64,000 nucleotides of DNA from Ignatzschineria larvae DSM 13226 (GCF_038500265.1 NZ_CP150637.1:1017501-1081500), one strand, 5' to 3'. Counted from the stretch's first letter, positions 1 through 9,127 are shown. Numbers and translations are program-made. The notes: generated by a model from the sequence alone, not told the origin.

Positions 1-676
1 GTGCCACATCCCCTAACTTCACCTTCTCCCACTTCCCACTAAATCGCTCGCCATTCTCATCGAGGAGGCGTTTTTTGCCGGTGAGGAGTTGTTGCATTAA
101 GGCTTTTTTCTGCAATTCCGCATTGGCAATGAGCTTTTCAGTGGAGTCAATCGCTTGATCCCAAGTGGAGAGAATCTCGGCGATTTTCTCCTGCTCGGCA
201 AGGGGAGGAATATTAATATAAATATCATCTAAAACGGTAACGCTTAAATTAGGTGGATCTGTTCCCTTTAGAGCCTCATTAATTTTTCTTGCGATATAAT
301 CAGATCTAAATAACTGGTAGATGAATTCTTTAACATTGTCATTTTTGATATCTATTCTTGCAACTCGCTGATTTAATAAAGAGGTATCATTTGAGTTAAT
401 TTTTGCGATTTTTAGTTTATTATTTAACGTTGGACGAGTCATTGCCACGACTATGTCATTTTCTTTTAAAAGATAGCGTTCGTATTCCTGTCTATAATTT
501 ATTGGGAGAAAGCTTTCTTCATTCCATTTTATTTTTCCTATACCAACATTTGCAATTTTTAACCATCGTATTCCATTCTCTTGTTGATCTTTACTTTTAA
601 AAGCAAATCCATTAAATAGAGAAACTAGATCTGAGCAGGAGCCGTTTCTCCATTGATTTTGAGTTATTTTACTCAT
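1..676 (-). CDS. hsdS: type I restriction-modification specificity subunit HsdS (partial)
   Basis: This reading frame starts at an ATG at 676 and stays open to the window edge, so its C-terminal part is missing. The visible ~225 residues begin MSKITQNQWRNGS and contain one target-recognition-type domain ending in the S-subunit conserved helix (PPLAEQEKIAEILSTWD, about residues 155-172), then the start of a second recognition unit (WEKVKLGDVA). The product would choose the DNA target for the HsdM/HsdR complex. It follows hsdM by 10 bases with an AAGGA ribosome site, so the two are co-transcribed. HsdR is not visible and may lie beyond the left edge. Family assignment is firm; target sequence cannot be read. 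Confidence 0.88.
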   Translation of the reverse strand, partial: MSKITQNQWRNGSCSDLVSLFNGFAFKSKDQQENGIRWLKIANVGIGKIKWNEESFLPINYRQEYERYLLKENDIVVAMTRPTLNNKLKIAKINSNDTSLLNQRVARIDIKNDNVKEFIYQLFRSDYIARKINEALKGTDPPNLSVTVLDDIYINIPPLAEQEKIAEILSTWDQAIDSTEKLIANAELQKKALMQQLLTGKKRLLDENGERFSGKWEKVKLGDVA

Positions 677-686
677 TGTTTTCCTT

Positions 687-2219
687 TTATTCGTTATATC
701 CCAATTCTTCTAAATACTGATCCATTTTCGCTTCTAGTTCGGCGAACTCTTTTTTAAGGGCTAGTCGTTCTTGGCGAACGGCTTCAAGGTCGATTACTTC
801 CTCTTCTTCAAAGGTATCCACGTAGCGGGGGATGTTGAGGTTGAAATCGTTCTCGGCGACTTCTTCAAAGCTAGCTAAGTAGGCATATTTATCGACACTT
901 TCCCGCGCTTGGTATGTCGTGAGGATCTTCTCGATATTCGCTTTTGAGAGATTATTCTGATTCTTGCCGGCTTTAAACTCTCGGCTGGCATCGATAAAGA
1001 GAATATTATTATCCTGTTTATTGGTTTTGAAAATCAATAACGCCGCCGGAATGCCGGTGCCGTAGAAAAGTTTTTCAGGTAGCCCAATCACCGCATCGAG
1101 CAGGTTTTCTTCGATTAACTGTTGTCGAATTTTCCCCTCGGATGATGCGCGGAAGAGTACGCCATGAGGAACCACAACTGCCATTCTACCGCTATCTTTT
1201 TTGAGCGTTTCAATCATGTGAATCACAAAGGCAAAATCGCCACGAGATTTCGGCGGAACGCCTCGTTTGAAACGATTAAAGGGATCATTTTCCGCGACTT
1301 CTTCCCCCCATTTGTCGAGTGAAAATGGAGGATTAGCCACGATAACATCAAAGTGGAGTAGGTTGCCATTTTGATCAAGGAGCTTTGGATTACGAATTGT
1401 ATCGCCCCATTCAATTTTGTGATTATCTTCACCATGGAGGAACATATTCATTTTGGCAAGAGACCAAGTAGAACCGATGGCTTCTTGCCCAAAGAGCGCG
1501 TAATTCTTGCTCTGATAATTTTTCTGAATTTCTTGACCACATTTCATTAAGAGCGAGCCAGAACCGCAGGTTGGGTCACAGATCATATCGCCGGGAACGG
1601 GGGCCATCAGTTGTGCCATCAGCTCAGAAACTTCCGGCGGCGTATAGAATTCACCGGCTTTCTGACCGCCACTTGCGGCGAAATGTTTAATCATAAACTC
1701 AAACGCATTCCCGATGACATCGAGATTACCCACGCGACTTGGTTTGAGATTGAGCGCATCTACATGGAAATCTTCTAATAGTAGGCGCAAAATCGTATTT
1801 TTTTGAGCCTCTTCACCGAGTTTATCGCTATTGAAAGAGATATCTTGGAAGACACTTTTGCCGGCATCGCGAAGTTTGGTACCATTCGCTTCTTCAATGG
1901 CGTGAAGTGCTTGGTCGATTCGTTGCCCATTGCCGGGCTCATTACGTTGCTCATAAAGCGTGTAAAAACTTGCTGATTTAGGGAGAACAAAACGCTCATT
2001 TTTCATCATCTCTTCAATCAGTTCCGGCTCATCGCCATATTCCTTTTGGTAACGATCATAGTGATCTTGCCAAACATCGGAGATGTACTTTAAGAAGAGC
2101 ATCGTGAGAATATAATCTTTATAAGTATCGGCGCTGATCGTGCCGCGAAACGTATCGCAAGCGGAGAAGAGCGCATTGTTGATTTCAGTTTGTTGTACTT
2201 TTTCTTTGTTATTATCCAT
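687..2219 (-). CDS. hsdM: type I restriction-modification DNA methyltransferase subunit HsdM
   Basis: A 510-residue N6-adenine methyltransferase of the HsdM family, normal length. Residues 1-150 form the helical HsdM_N region. The AdoMet-binding motif I DPTCGSGS is at residues 215-222 and the catalytic motif IV NPPF at 296-299, both intact, so it should be active. The conserved FYTPPEVSELM stretch precedes motif I. Its ATG overlaps the stop of the upstream half-length S gene by one base (TAATG), implying translational coupling, and hsdS follows 10 bases downstream. The order half-S, M, S is unusual because a second S-like gene comes first. It modifies the host DNA with the S subunit. Confidence 0.95.
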   Translation of the reverse strand: MDNNKEKVQQTEINNALFSACDTFRGTISADTYKDYILTMLFLKYISDVWQDHYDRYQKEYGDEPELIEEMMKNERFVLPKSASFYTLYEQRNEPGNGQRIDQALHAIEEANGTKLRDAGKSVFQDISFNSDKLGEEAQKNTILRLLLEDFHVDALNLKPSRVGNLDVIGNAFEFMIKHFAASGGQKAGEFYTPPEVSELMAQLMAPVPGDMICDPTCGSGSLLMKCGQEIQKNYQSKNYALFGQEAIGSTWSLAKMNMFLHGEDNHKIEWGDTIRNPKLLDQNGNLLHFDVIVANPPFSLDKWGEEVAENDPFNRFKRGVPPKSRGDFAFVIHMIETLKKDSGRMAVVVPHGVLFRASSEGKIRQQLIEENLLDAVIGLPEKLFYGTGIPAALLIFKTNKQDNNILFIDASREFKAGKNQNNLSKANIEKILTTYQARESVDKYAYLASFEEVAENDFNLNIPRYVDTFEEEEVIDLEAVRQERLALKKEFAELEAKMDQYLEELGYNE

Positions 2220-2833
2220 TATAATGAATCCTTTACGGTCAGTTGTTGAGCAAGACTATACATGATTTGTCGGTTTTTCTCGATCAGTTCTGTGAGAATG
2301 TGCTGTTCTTGACGATGAATCTGATCAAGGGCAATGATCTTCTCTTGATAAGAGAGATCGGGTAGGGTAATTGGCGTGGCTTCTAGTAATCCTCGGCGTA
2401 GCGTTTTGACGAGTGAGCCTTCTGCTTGTCGTTCAAAATATTGCTGACAAGGGCCTTGATTAAGCTGCCAAGCTACAAATGCCGGAATCGCATCTAGTGT
2501 ATGTAAGCGAATTACAAAAAAGTTCGAAGAAGCTACAAAGCGTTCCCCATAAGGAGCCGCCGCTTTTGCATCGAAAAGAGTGGCTGAGTAATTCCCCCGT
2601 AGGGAGAAGAGGATATCCTGATCTTGGAGCAGATAGTGGTCTACCTTGTTGCCAATATCGGTCGATACCACCTGCTGATAAAGAATCCCCTCCGTTGCAG
2701 AGATATCTTTCGGCTGGATCATCGGCACACCCGATAGATCCTCCTCCATTCTCCCACGCAACGCAACGCCAAGATTAATCTCGGCGATAGTTGATAATTG
2801 TATTTTTCTCTTCATATTTTTCACAGTATCCAT
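2219..2833 (-). CDS. half-length type I specificity-like protein, first gene of the hsd operon
   Basis: A 204-residue protein resembling one half of an HsdS subunit: a single recognition-like domain (LSTIAEINLGVALRGR... PMIQPKDIS) with the second-domain-type linker LPDLSYQEKIIALDQIHRQEQ near residues 155-180 and a long helix at the C terminus. Full HsdS proteins are about 400 residues with two such domains. It is translationally coupled to hsdM. A half-S protein can dimerise to replace a full S subunit, or it may have another role; that is inference. A similar half-S/M gene order recurs at 14933-17012. The start at 2833 gives MDTVKNMKRK; an alternative ATG lies six codons later. Confidence 0.7.
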   Translation of the reverse strand: MDTVKNMKRKIQLSTIAEINLGVALRGRMEEDLSGVPMIQPKDISATEGILYQQVVSTDIGNKVDHYLLQDQDILFSLRGNYSATLFDAKAAAPYGERFVASSNFFVIRLHTLDAIPAFVAWQLNQGPCQQYFERQAEGSLVKTLRRGLLEATPITLPDLSYQEKIIALDQIHRQEQHILTELIEKNRQIMYSLAQQLTVKDSL

Positions 2834-3046
2834 GATAATGTATTTGGTTAGTGCGATTATTGTAAGAGGTGATCAGGAGAATTGCAACTATTTTTTTGCA
2901 GTATTGATTATAATGTATTTTGAACTGCTGTTTTTCTGCTTTTTAAATTGAGGAAAGTGGGATAATTCTTTAATATGGAGAGGATAATATTTATAATTTT
3001 TATATCTGCATGTCATTTTTTAAATCCCTCATTCAGGCTAACAACA
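2834..3046. promoter_or_regulatory. divergent promoter region with repeated ATAATGTATTT
   Basis: The spacer between the leftward hsd operon and the rightward ImmA-like gene. The 11-base word ATAATGTATTT occurs twice in the same orientation, at 2835-2845 and 2910-2920, the second overlapping -10-like TATAAT hexamers on both strands (2909-2914 on plus, 2907-2912 on minus). Identical words beside both promoters suggest a shared regulator, but none is identified. Confidence 0.3.
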
Positions 3047-4198
3047 ATGAGTACATTTAATTTTTCTCCAACAGTTTTAGAGTGGGCCGCTAATAATATT
3101 AATATTAGTTGGGAGAGCTTGGCTGAAGAAATTGTGACAGCCAAAACAAAACGAGAAGAGAAATTACAAGCAGCCTATGATGGGAAGCTGACTTTAAAAC
3201 AGGCAGAAAAAATATCTCAAAAGACGAATACGCCTTTTGGTTTTTTATTTTTACAAGAGCCACCTAAGTTAGAAAAGTTAACGATTCCGGATTTGCGCAC
3301 GATCACTCAAAGCAACCCATTATCGAATGATTTTTATGATACTTTAGAAGATATTTATAAAAAAGTGGAGTGGTATAGAACCTATCTGGAAACAGAGGGA
3401 GAATTAGAACCACATTCTTTCGTCGGGAGATTCTCTTTTAACAAAAATTTATCTGTCGAGAGGGTAGTTGAAGATATCCGTCATACAATAAACGTAGATT
3501 CTAAGTTTTTTGAAACGGATAGTAAGAGTCATTATTATCAGGCCTTAACTTCTAAAATAGAAAATATAGGCATCTTAGTATTTACCAATGGGGTTGTTAA
3601 GAATAATCCTAGACGAAAATTGAATATTGCAGAATTTAGAGGCTTTGCGATAGCGGATAAATATGTGCCTGCCGTATTTATCAATAATTCTGATACGTTG
3701 TCGGCACAATTATTTACTCTAATGCATGAGATTGCCCATATTTGGCTCGGAAAAAGTGGTGTTTCGGATGCGAATGAGGGAAGCGAGGTAGAGCGATTTT
3801 GTAATAAAGTTTCAGCAGAGTTTTTAATGCCCACAAAGCTTTTTTTAGAAAAGTGGACGTTTGATCAATATGAAGCATTAACCTATGATTCCTTATCTCG
3901 TATAGCAGAGTATTTTAAGGTGAGTGTCTTTGCTGTAGCGGTAAAAGCCAAACAACTTCATTTAATAACAGATCATGGAGTGAATCAGATTAAGGCTGAG
4001 GCTATTGCCAAATATCAAATGAAGCGCCTTTCAAATGGCGGTAATTTTTATGCCACGCTTCCTTATAGAAATAGCAAAACTTTTACTAATGTCCTAGTTA
4101 ATCAAGCGCTATCACAGCAGATGTTACTACGAGATGCGGCATCTATGTTAAATGTAAAACCCAATACGATTATGCAGTTATATTTGAGACAGCAATAA
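3047..4198 (+). CDS. ImmA/IrrE-family metallopeptidase, probable antitoxin/regulator of the adjacent DUF4411 gene
   Basis: A 383-residue protein with the zinc-protease motif HEIAH at residues 227-231, followed by a Glu-rich helix (EGSEVERFCNKVSAEFLMP) typical of the ImmA/IrrE (DUF955) family. The N-terminal ~70 residues resemble the short helical region that precedes this domain in proteins paired with DUF4411 toxins. The frame is open from 2975, but the first 24 residues of that longer version are hydrophobic and unlike the family, so the ATG at 3047 (MSTFNFSPTVLEWA) is preferred. Known role of such pairs: the peptidase-like partner regulates or neutralises a PIN-domain toxin. The downstream partner here carries a stop codon. 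Adjacent to the type I R-M locus, hence a small defence cluster. Confidence 0.85.
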   Translation: MSTFNFSPTVLEWAANNINISWESLAEEIVTAKTKREEKLQAAYDGKLTLKQAEKISQKTNTPFGFLFLQEPPKLEKLTIPDLRTITQSNPLSNDFYDTLEDIYKKVEWYRTYLETEGELEPHSFVGRFSFNKNLSVERVVEDIRHTINVDSKFFETDSKSHYYQALTSKIENIGILVFTNGVVKNNPRRKLNIAEFRGFAIADKYVPAVFINNSDTLSAQLFTLMHEIAHIWLGKSGVSDANEGSEVERFCNKVSAEFLMPTKLFLEKWTFDQYEALTYDSLSRIAEYFKVSVFAVAVKAKQLHLITDHGVNQIKAEAIAKYQMKRLSNGGNFYATLPYRNSKTFTNVLVNQALSQQMLLRDAASMLNVKPNTIMQLYLRQQ

Positions 4199-4207
4199 AA
4201 CTTACAT

Positions 4208-4711
4208 ATGAAATATATTATTGATGCGAACATATTCATTCAATCTAAAAACTTTGAATACTCATTTTAGTACTGCAAAATGTTTTGGGATATGCTGCTA
4301 GAGTGCGCTAAACGGGGGATTGTTTGTAGTACTAAATCGGTCTATCAAGAAATTTCCCCTAACCAGGATGAGTTATCTGATTGGATTAATGATGAGTTAT
4401 TGCCTAACTATCCTCTATTTTTTGAAGATTGCAGTGCTTCATTGCAGTCTTATGCCACTATTATGCAATGGGCATCAGTAAGTGCGAGATATACCACAGT
4501 GGCTAAAAAAGAGTTTGCCTCAAGGACTGTTGCAGATGCCTTTATTTTAGCGCATGCCTTAGAAAATGATTATGGAATCATTACGGCAGAAAAGCCAAGT
4601 AATGCAAAAAATAAAATTAAAATGCCAGATGTTGCACTTGAATTTAATATTCCCACATTGACATTATTCGATTTTTTGAGGAAATATGCTAAGAATAATT
4701 TTACACTTTGA
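4208..4711 (+). pseudogene. DUF4411 PIN-like toxin interrupted by an in-frame TAG
   Basis: Reading from the ATG at 4208 gives MKYIIDANIFIQSKNFEYSF, the characteristic N terminus of DUF4411 PIN-like proteins, then TAG at 4268-4270, then the same frame continues (YCKMFWDMLLECAKRG...) to a normal end at 4711, about 167 residues in total. The DAN motif with the first acidic metal ligand (Asp6) lies before the stop; a restart at ATG 4280 would lack it. The rest still carries SRTVADAFILAHALENDYGIITAE, the distal acidic part of the site. The gene is therefore probably inactive, or needs readthrough. It lies 9 bases after the ImmA-like gene, the usual arrangement for this toxin-antitoxin type. Confidence 0.8.
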
Positions 4712-4725
4712 AATTCACCCCACAA

Positions 4726-4758
4726 AAAACGCAAAGGCCATCATAACCTTTGCGTTTT
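4726..4758. terminator. bidirectional intrinsic terminator
   Basis: Perfect 12-base arms AAAACGCAAAGG (4726-4737) and CCTTTGCGTTTT (4747-4758) with a 9-base loop and T-rich flanks on both strands. It lies between the convergent DUF4411 remnant and proX and probably ends both transcripts. Confidence 0.85.
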
Positions 4759-4818
4759 GTTTAACGGTTTTTGATACGTTTACTGCATATTGATATTAGC
4801 CATTATATTTATGATGAT

Positions 4819-5664
4819 TTATTTAAACCAACCATCGATTTCAGCTTTGTGGAGCTCATAGAATTTTTTCGCGCCTGCTTGTGGGTTGCGGTCATCTTCG
4901 CCCACTAAGCGCATTAATTCGTGGAGCTGATCTGAATTGAGTTGGAACTTCTCGAAAAAGGCTGCAACTTCAGGACGATCAGCTTTAAAATTTTGGCGTG
5001 AAAGAATACGGATCTCTTCTTTAGGGAAGAGGTTTTTAGGATCTTCTAATAGTTTAAGATCATAGATATCCCACATATAGTGAGGCTTCCAAGCGGTGAT
5101 AATAATCGGTTCATTTGCCACAACTGCTCGGCGAAGTTCTGCCATCATTGAGCTTTCTGATGAGGTGATTTGAGTATAATCAAGCGGATATTGTTCAATC
5201 GCTTTAATGGTATTACCGTGCAGACCTGCGCCTGCGCCGATACCGTAGATTTTGCCATCAAACATTGCACGATTCGCATTAAGTTCCTCAATAGAGTTGA
5301 TATCGACATAAGCGGGAACGGCTAAACCTGAGCTTGCATCATCGAAGACCACGCCAATTGTCTCTAATTTATCGCCAAAGCGTTTCCAGTAATCAGCGTG
5401 AGTATTAGGAAGCCAAGCATCAAGATAGAGATCCGCATCGCCTTTCGCTAATGTTGCATAGAGCGGGCCTGGTTCGATCAGGGTTGTTTCTACTGCAATG
5501 CCCTTATCGGTTAAGACATACTCTGCAAGATTGGTCATTGCTACGCCCTCAGCCCAGCTTGGGTAGAGGATTTTGACAGGCTTCTCACTCGTGTCAGGTG
5601 AACACGCCGCGAGCGTAAAGATAGAAAATGCGGTAATGGCAATTGTTTTAAATAATTTATTCAT
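4819..5664 (-). CDS. proX: glycine betaine/proline-type ABC transporter substrate-binding lipoprotein
   Basis: A 281-residue OpuAC/ProX-family binding protein. The N terminus is a lipoprotein signal with the lipobox LAAC, Cys21 being the acylated residue, so the protein is membrane-anchored on the outer face of the inner membrane. Family hallmarks are PSWAEGVAMTNLAEYVL, DLYLDAWLPNTHADYW and AWKPHYMWDIYDL, whose tryptophans normally form the aromatic cage for a quaternary ammonium group. It is the last gene of the leftward proV-proW-proX operon, 149 bases after proW; that gap holds small hairpins that could reduce or boost its expression. Substrate is probably glycine betaine or a related osmolyte; carnitine or choline cannot be excluded. 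Confidence 0.85.
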   Translation of the reverse strand: MNKLFKTIAITAFSIFTLAACSPDTSEKPVKILYPSWAEGVAMTNLAEYVLTDKGIAVETTLIEPGPLYATLAKGDADLYLDAWLPNTHADYWKRFGDKLETIGVVFDDASSGLAVPAYVDINSIEELNANRAMFDGKIYGIGAGAGLHGNTIKAIEQYPLDYTQITSSESSMMAELRRAVVANEPIIITAWKPHYMWDIYDLKLLEDPKNLFPKEEIRILSRQNFKADRPEVAAFFEKFQLNSDQLHELMRLVGEDDRNPQAGAKKFYELHKAEIDGWFK

Positions 5665-5813
5665 ATTAAATCCTATAAGTTCCTCTAAGCATTGCTTATT
5701 TGAAATCGCCGACCTTTTTTATTCAGTAAAGTGTATGGATCTAAAAGATCGGCGGGATAGTCAATAGGGATTCATCTTAAAGATGAAGTGAAGAATCGTG
5801 GTAAATAGTGATA
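5665..5813 (-). other. proW-proX intercistronic spacer with hairpins
   Basis: The 149-base gap contains an inverted repeat TTCATCTT/AAGATGAA (5771-5787) and a longer-range pair CGCCGA/TCGGCG flanked by T4/A4 (about 5708-5754). These could be a processing or attenuation point that sets the amount of the binding protein relative to the transporter core. No ORF is seen. Confidence 0.3.
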
Positions 5814-6695
5814 TTACTGTGATGCTTTATCAGTGTTACCAATCGCTTGGGTAATACGGTCAAGGATAATCGTTAAAATGACGATCGAAAGGCCTGCTTC
5901 AAAACCAAGTGCCATATCTGCCTGTTGGATACTTGCATAGACACTTTCCCCTAAACCGCCGGCACCGACCATTGAACAGATCACCACCATTGAGAGCGCT
6001 AACATAATGGTCTGATTCACGCCGGCAAGAATCGTGGGCATTGCTAGTGGAATCTGCACTTTGTAGAGCATCTGTGAATTAGTACAACCAAAGGCCAAAG
6101 AGGCTTCGATAATATCTTCCGGGACTTTCTGAATTCCGAGGGTTGTCATACGAACCGCGGGTGGCAATGAGAAGATCACGGTAGCTAATACGCCAGGAAC
6201 ATCCCCCACGGAGAAGAAGAGAATCGCCGGAATTAAGTAGACGAATGCTGGCATTGTCTGCATAAAGTCAAGAATAGGGCGCACAACCGCATCTGTTTTC
6301 GGGCTTTTGGCGCAGATAATTCCAAGGGGAATACCGATAATGAGAATAATAATGGTCGAGACTAATACTAAGACAAGGGTATCAATGAGCTGATCCCAAA
6401 ATCCCATTGCATAGATTAAGAGTAGTCCAATAATGACAAAAATGGGAAGTCCAAAGCTTCTTTTATAATTTTTGATATTACTTTTGAAGTTACGAATGCC
6501 GGTCATCGCGATAAAGGCAATGAGGGTAATGAGGATGATCATTACAAAAGGAGGAATGGCATTGAGAAATAATTGGAGCGCTTTGACTGAATTGCCGATA
6601 ATCAGCGTCACTTGCGCAAAGAATGGGCGACCGACTGTTGAGAGCCAATCGACAAATTGTTCGACATATTTTCCGATTTCTAAGTTGTTATTCAT
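5814..6695 (-). CDS. proW: glycine betaine/proline ABC transporter permease
   Basis: A 293-residue inner-membrane permease with about six to seven hydrophobic segments and the binding-protein-dependent transport signature region (EASLAFGCTNSQMLYKVQIPLAMPTILAGVNQ, about residues 200-230) that contacts the ATPase. Upstream hydrophobic helices at about residues 50-110 match ProW/OpuAB. Its ATG overlaps the proV stop by one base (TAATG), so translation is coupled. Partners are ProV (ATPase) and ProX (binding protein). Function is osmoprotectant uptake, inferred from the complete operon. Confidence 0.9.
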   Translation of the reverse strand: MNNNLEIGKYVEQFVDWLSTVGRPFFAQVTLIIGNSVKALQLFLNAIPPFVMIILITLIAFIAMTGIRNFKSNIKNYKRSFGLPIFVIIGLLLIYAMGFWDQLIDTLVLVLVSTIIILIIGIPLGIICAKSPKTDAVVRPILDFMQTMPAFVYLIPAILFFSVGDVPGVLATVIFSLPPAVRMTTLGIQKVPEDIIEASLAFGCTNSQMLYKVQIPLAMPTILAGVNQTIMLALSMVVICSMVGAGGLGESVYASIQQADMALGFEAGLSIVILTIILDRITQAIGNTDKASQ

Positions 6696-7918
6696 TATTG
6701 TGCCTCCATTGCCGTTGTTGTTTGAGGATCGCTCTGTTCATCGACCGCCATCATCTCAACGACTTTGGTATAACGTAGGTAGCCTAAGGGGCGATTTTGC
6801 CCATCTACAACTGCTAATGGATAAGTATGACCGGCAAAGAAAGGTAATGATTCAAGCACAGGTGTATCTTGATTAATCGTTGGAATCTCAATGAGATGGC
6901 TTGGATCGATTAGTTCAATCTTTTCTCTAACTAAGCGCCGCGCCATATTAAGGCGTAGATAGCCTAAGAAAACATTACTACGCGTCACGACAGGCAAGAA
7001 ATCATGATTATGACGTTCCATCCGTCGTACAGCGGTAGCAGGCCCATCTTTTTCAATATGAATTCGCTCAGTAAAGGCTTTCATGAGGCTCGATGCGGTA
7101 ATCACTTTGGTTGAATCCACATCATTAACAAATGAGCGGACATAATCATCAGCTGGATTTAAGAGGATATTCTCGGCGCTATCTTGCTGCACGATCACAC
7201 CATCTTTCATAATCGCAATGGTATCGCCGAGTTTAAGCGCTTCATCAAGATCATGGGTAATAAAGACGATGGTCTTTTTGAGCTTCTCTTGAATCTCAAT
7301 GAGCTCATCTTGCATCTGTGAGCGGATAATAGGGTCGAGCGCACTGAATGATTCATCCATTAATAGAATTTCAGAGTCATTAGCTAAAGCTCTTGCAATC
7401 CCAACCCTTTGTTGCATACCGCCACTTAATTGATGAGGGTACGATTCTTCATAGCCTTTTAAACCGACCATCTCTAAAACTTCAGCCGCTTTTTGTCGGC
7501 GAGCTTCAACGGGCATCTTTTTGATTTCGAGTCCAAAAGCCACATTATCGATAATGGTTTTATGCGGTAAGAGCGCAAAATGTTGAAAGACCATTCCGAT
7601 CTTATCTCGGCGTACTTCAATCAGCTCTTTTTTAGAGATTTTAGTAATATCTGTGCCGAGAATATTAACCGAACCTTCAGTTGGCACATTTAACATATTC
7701 AAACAACGAAGTAGGGAAGATTTTCCGCTACCAGAGAGACCGATGACAACAAAGATTTCCCCTTGTTGGATCTCAAAATTAGCTCGATTAACAGCAATTA
7801 CAGCTTTTGTTTTATCATGGATCTCCTCTTTAGAGGCACCCTGATTGAGCAATGCAGCCGCTTGTTTCTTATTAGTCCCATAGATGAGAGACAGATTTTT
7901 GACACTAATTACAGCCAT
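6695..7918 (-). CDS. proV: glycine betaine/proline ABC transporter ATP-binding protein with CBS domains
   Basis: A 407-residue ATPase of the ProV/OpuAA type. Walker A GLSGSGKSS lies near residue 60, the ABC signature LSGGMQQRVGIARAL near 165-180, and Walker B ILLMDESFSALDP just after. The C-terminal ~130 residues form a CBS pair (GPATAVRRMERHNHDFLPVV and TPVLESLPFFAGHTYPLAVV), which in this family senses ionic strength or nucleotides. The N terminus includes the ProV-specific lead segment before the ABC domain. First gene of the operon, with an AAGGA ribosome site 12 bases upstream. The ~540 bases upstream hold possible control sequences. Confidence 0.93.
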   Translation of the reverse strand: MAVISVKNLSLIYGTNKKQAAALLNQGASKEEIHDKTKAVIAVNRANFEIQQGEIFVVIGLSGSGKSSLLRCLNMLNVPTEGSVNILGTDITKISKKELIEVRRDKIGMVFQHFALLPHKTIIDNVAFGLEIKKMPVEARRQKAAEVLEMVGLKGYEESYPHQLSGGMQQRVGIARALANDSEILLMDESFSALDPIIRSQMQDELIEIQEKLKKTIVFITHDLDEALKLGDTIAIMKDGVIVQQDSAENILLNPADDYVRSFVNDVDSTKVITASSLMKAFTERIHIEKDGPATAVRRMERHNHDFLPVVTRSNVFLGYLRLNMARRLVREKIELIDPSHLIEIPTINQDTPVLESLPFFAGHTYPLAVVDGQNRPLGYLRYTKVVEMMAVDEQSDPQTTTAMEAQ

Positions 7919-8460
7919 AAATTATTCGTTTTCCTTTTCTTAAGGACGAGTAGATCCCGACCTCTTTAAGAGAGTTGTTACGTAATAAATTTTTTTCGGG
8001 CAGATAACCTCAAGGGTTTTAACGAGGGGAAAAGTTAGGAAAAAATGAACGAATCATTAACTTAAAAAACCTAAATCTTTTCAAATTGATCACTACCATT
8101 TGGCGGTCTAGGCAAGTGTGGAACATTATATTTCAAGAGATCTTGAAGAAGAGGGTTTGAAAATAGAGTTTTCCCTAGACAATTTTGATTATACGGAAAG
8201 GGGGGTTGATTGCAATTGCTTGAATTGTCACAATATTGTCACTTGACAAGCATTTTTGGAAAATGGATTTTCTTTGAGATCGATTATTATTTCTATGATA
8301 ACGCAAAGATTAAAATTGGTTATTTAAAGTGAAATATTGTTGTTTTTTAACGCTAAAAATTGAATAAAATTTATGCAAAATTTCTGATATTGGGTACTTG
8401 ATCCTTGAAGAAAGTTGAAATTTTAAGGGGAATTTTGAGAGAAAAATTAAAGATGTCGAC
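7919..8460. other. AT-rich non-coding region upstream of proV
   Basis: No convincing gene is seen here. The region contains the ribosome site and leader of proV. At 8225-8249 two direct copies of TTGTCAC and an adjacent inverted TTGACAA form a compact cluster that could be an operator or promoter element, about 300 bases from the proV start. The right end grades into the tandem repeats starting near 8462. Confidence 0.3.
8225..8249. promoter_or_regulatory. clustered TTGTCAC direct repeats and inverted TTGACAA
   Basis: TTGTCAC at 8225-8231 and 8236-8242 are spaced by one helical turn, followed at once by TTGACAA at 8243-8249. The 11-base periodicity is what a DNA-binding dimer would recognise. 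Which gene it serves is uncertain; proV is the only gene reading away from it. Confidence 0.25.
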
Positions 8461-8461
8461 A

Positions 8462-9068
8462 TTAAAAGCCGCCAAAATAGCCGGCGCAGGATCGTGAGAA
8501 GAGCGAGATCATTCCCCCCGGCGATGCGGTAGGTCTTCTTATTATCAATAAGAGCTGATTCAGTGCGGGATAGAAAGATCGAGAAACCAGAGCAATCATA
8601 CGCCCGCAGTTGAGTGATTTGCAATCTCTCGGTAATGAGCAATGCTGAACTTGCCGGCACAGGATTGTGATAAGAACGGGATCATTCCCCCCGGCGATGC
8701 GGTAGGTCTTCTTATGAATAAATAAGAGCTGATTCAGTGCGGGATAGAAAAATCGAGAAGTTATAGAGAGCAAGCGCCCGCAGTTGAGGGATTTGAAATC
8801 TCTCGGTAATGAGCAATGCTGAACTTGCCGGCACAGGATTGTGATAAGAACGGGATCATTCCCCCCGGCGATGCGGTAGGTCTTCTTATGAATAAATAAG
8901 AGCTGATTCAGTGCGGGATAGAAAGATCGAGAAACCAGAGCAATCATACGTCCGCAGTTGAGGGATTTGCAATCTCTCGGTAATGAGCAATGCTGAACTT
9001 GCCGGCACGAGATTGTGAGAAGAGCAGGATCATTCCCCCCGGCGATGCGGTAGATCTTCTTATGCCAT
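8462..9068. repeat. tandem intergenic repeat array R1, ~174-base period
   Basis: Four copies of a module ending GATCATTCCCCCCGGCGATG start at 8507, 8680, 8854 and 9028, giving periods of 173, 174 and 174 bases. Between them lies a second module (AGCTGATTCAGTGCGGGATA... CGCCCGCAGTTGAG). The same two-module unit recurs near 12.3-12.9, 14.0, 33.7-34.5 and 40.9 kb in better conserved form. Because 174 is divisible by three, long open frames of 58-residue repeats appear on the minus strand; they are judged non-coding. Orientation here is the same as at 12.3 kb and opposite to 34 kb. Confidence 0.85.
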
Positions 9069-9102
9069 ATTTTTATTAGCAATGATGAATACAGAAATAA
9101 AA

Positions 9103-9127
9103 AGAGAGTAACGTACGGTTACTCTCT
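9103..9127 (-). terminator. intrinsic terminator of the thioesterase gene
   Basis: Arms AGAGAGTAAC (9103-9112) and GTTACTCTCT (9118-9127) with a 5-base loop; on the minus strand the stem is followed by a T-rich run, 44 bases past the stop of the thioesterase gene. Confidence 0.8.

Noticed and set aside
8462-9082. Minus-strand 206-residue ORF with 58-residue repeats (IAGGND... CRQVQHCSLPRD)
   Set aside because: It only mirrors the 174-base DNA repeat, whose length is a multiple of three. The same DNA elsewhere is shifted or frame-broken, and there is no ribosome site or recognisable domain.
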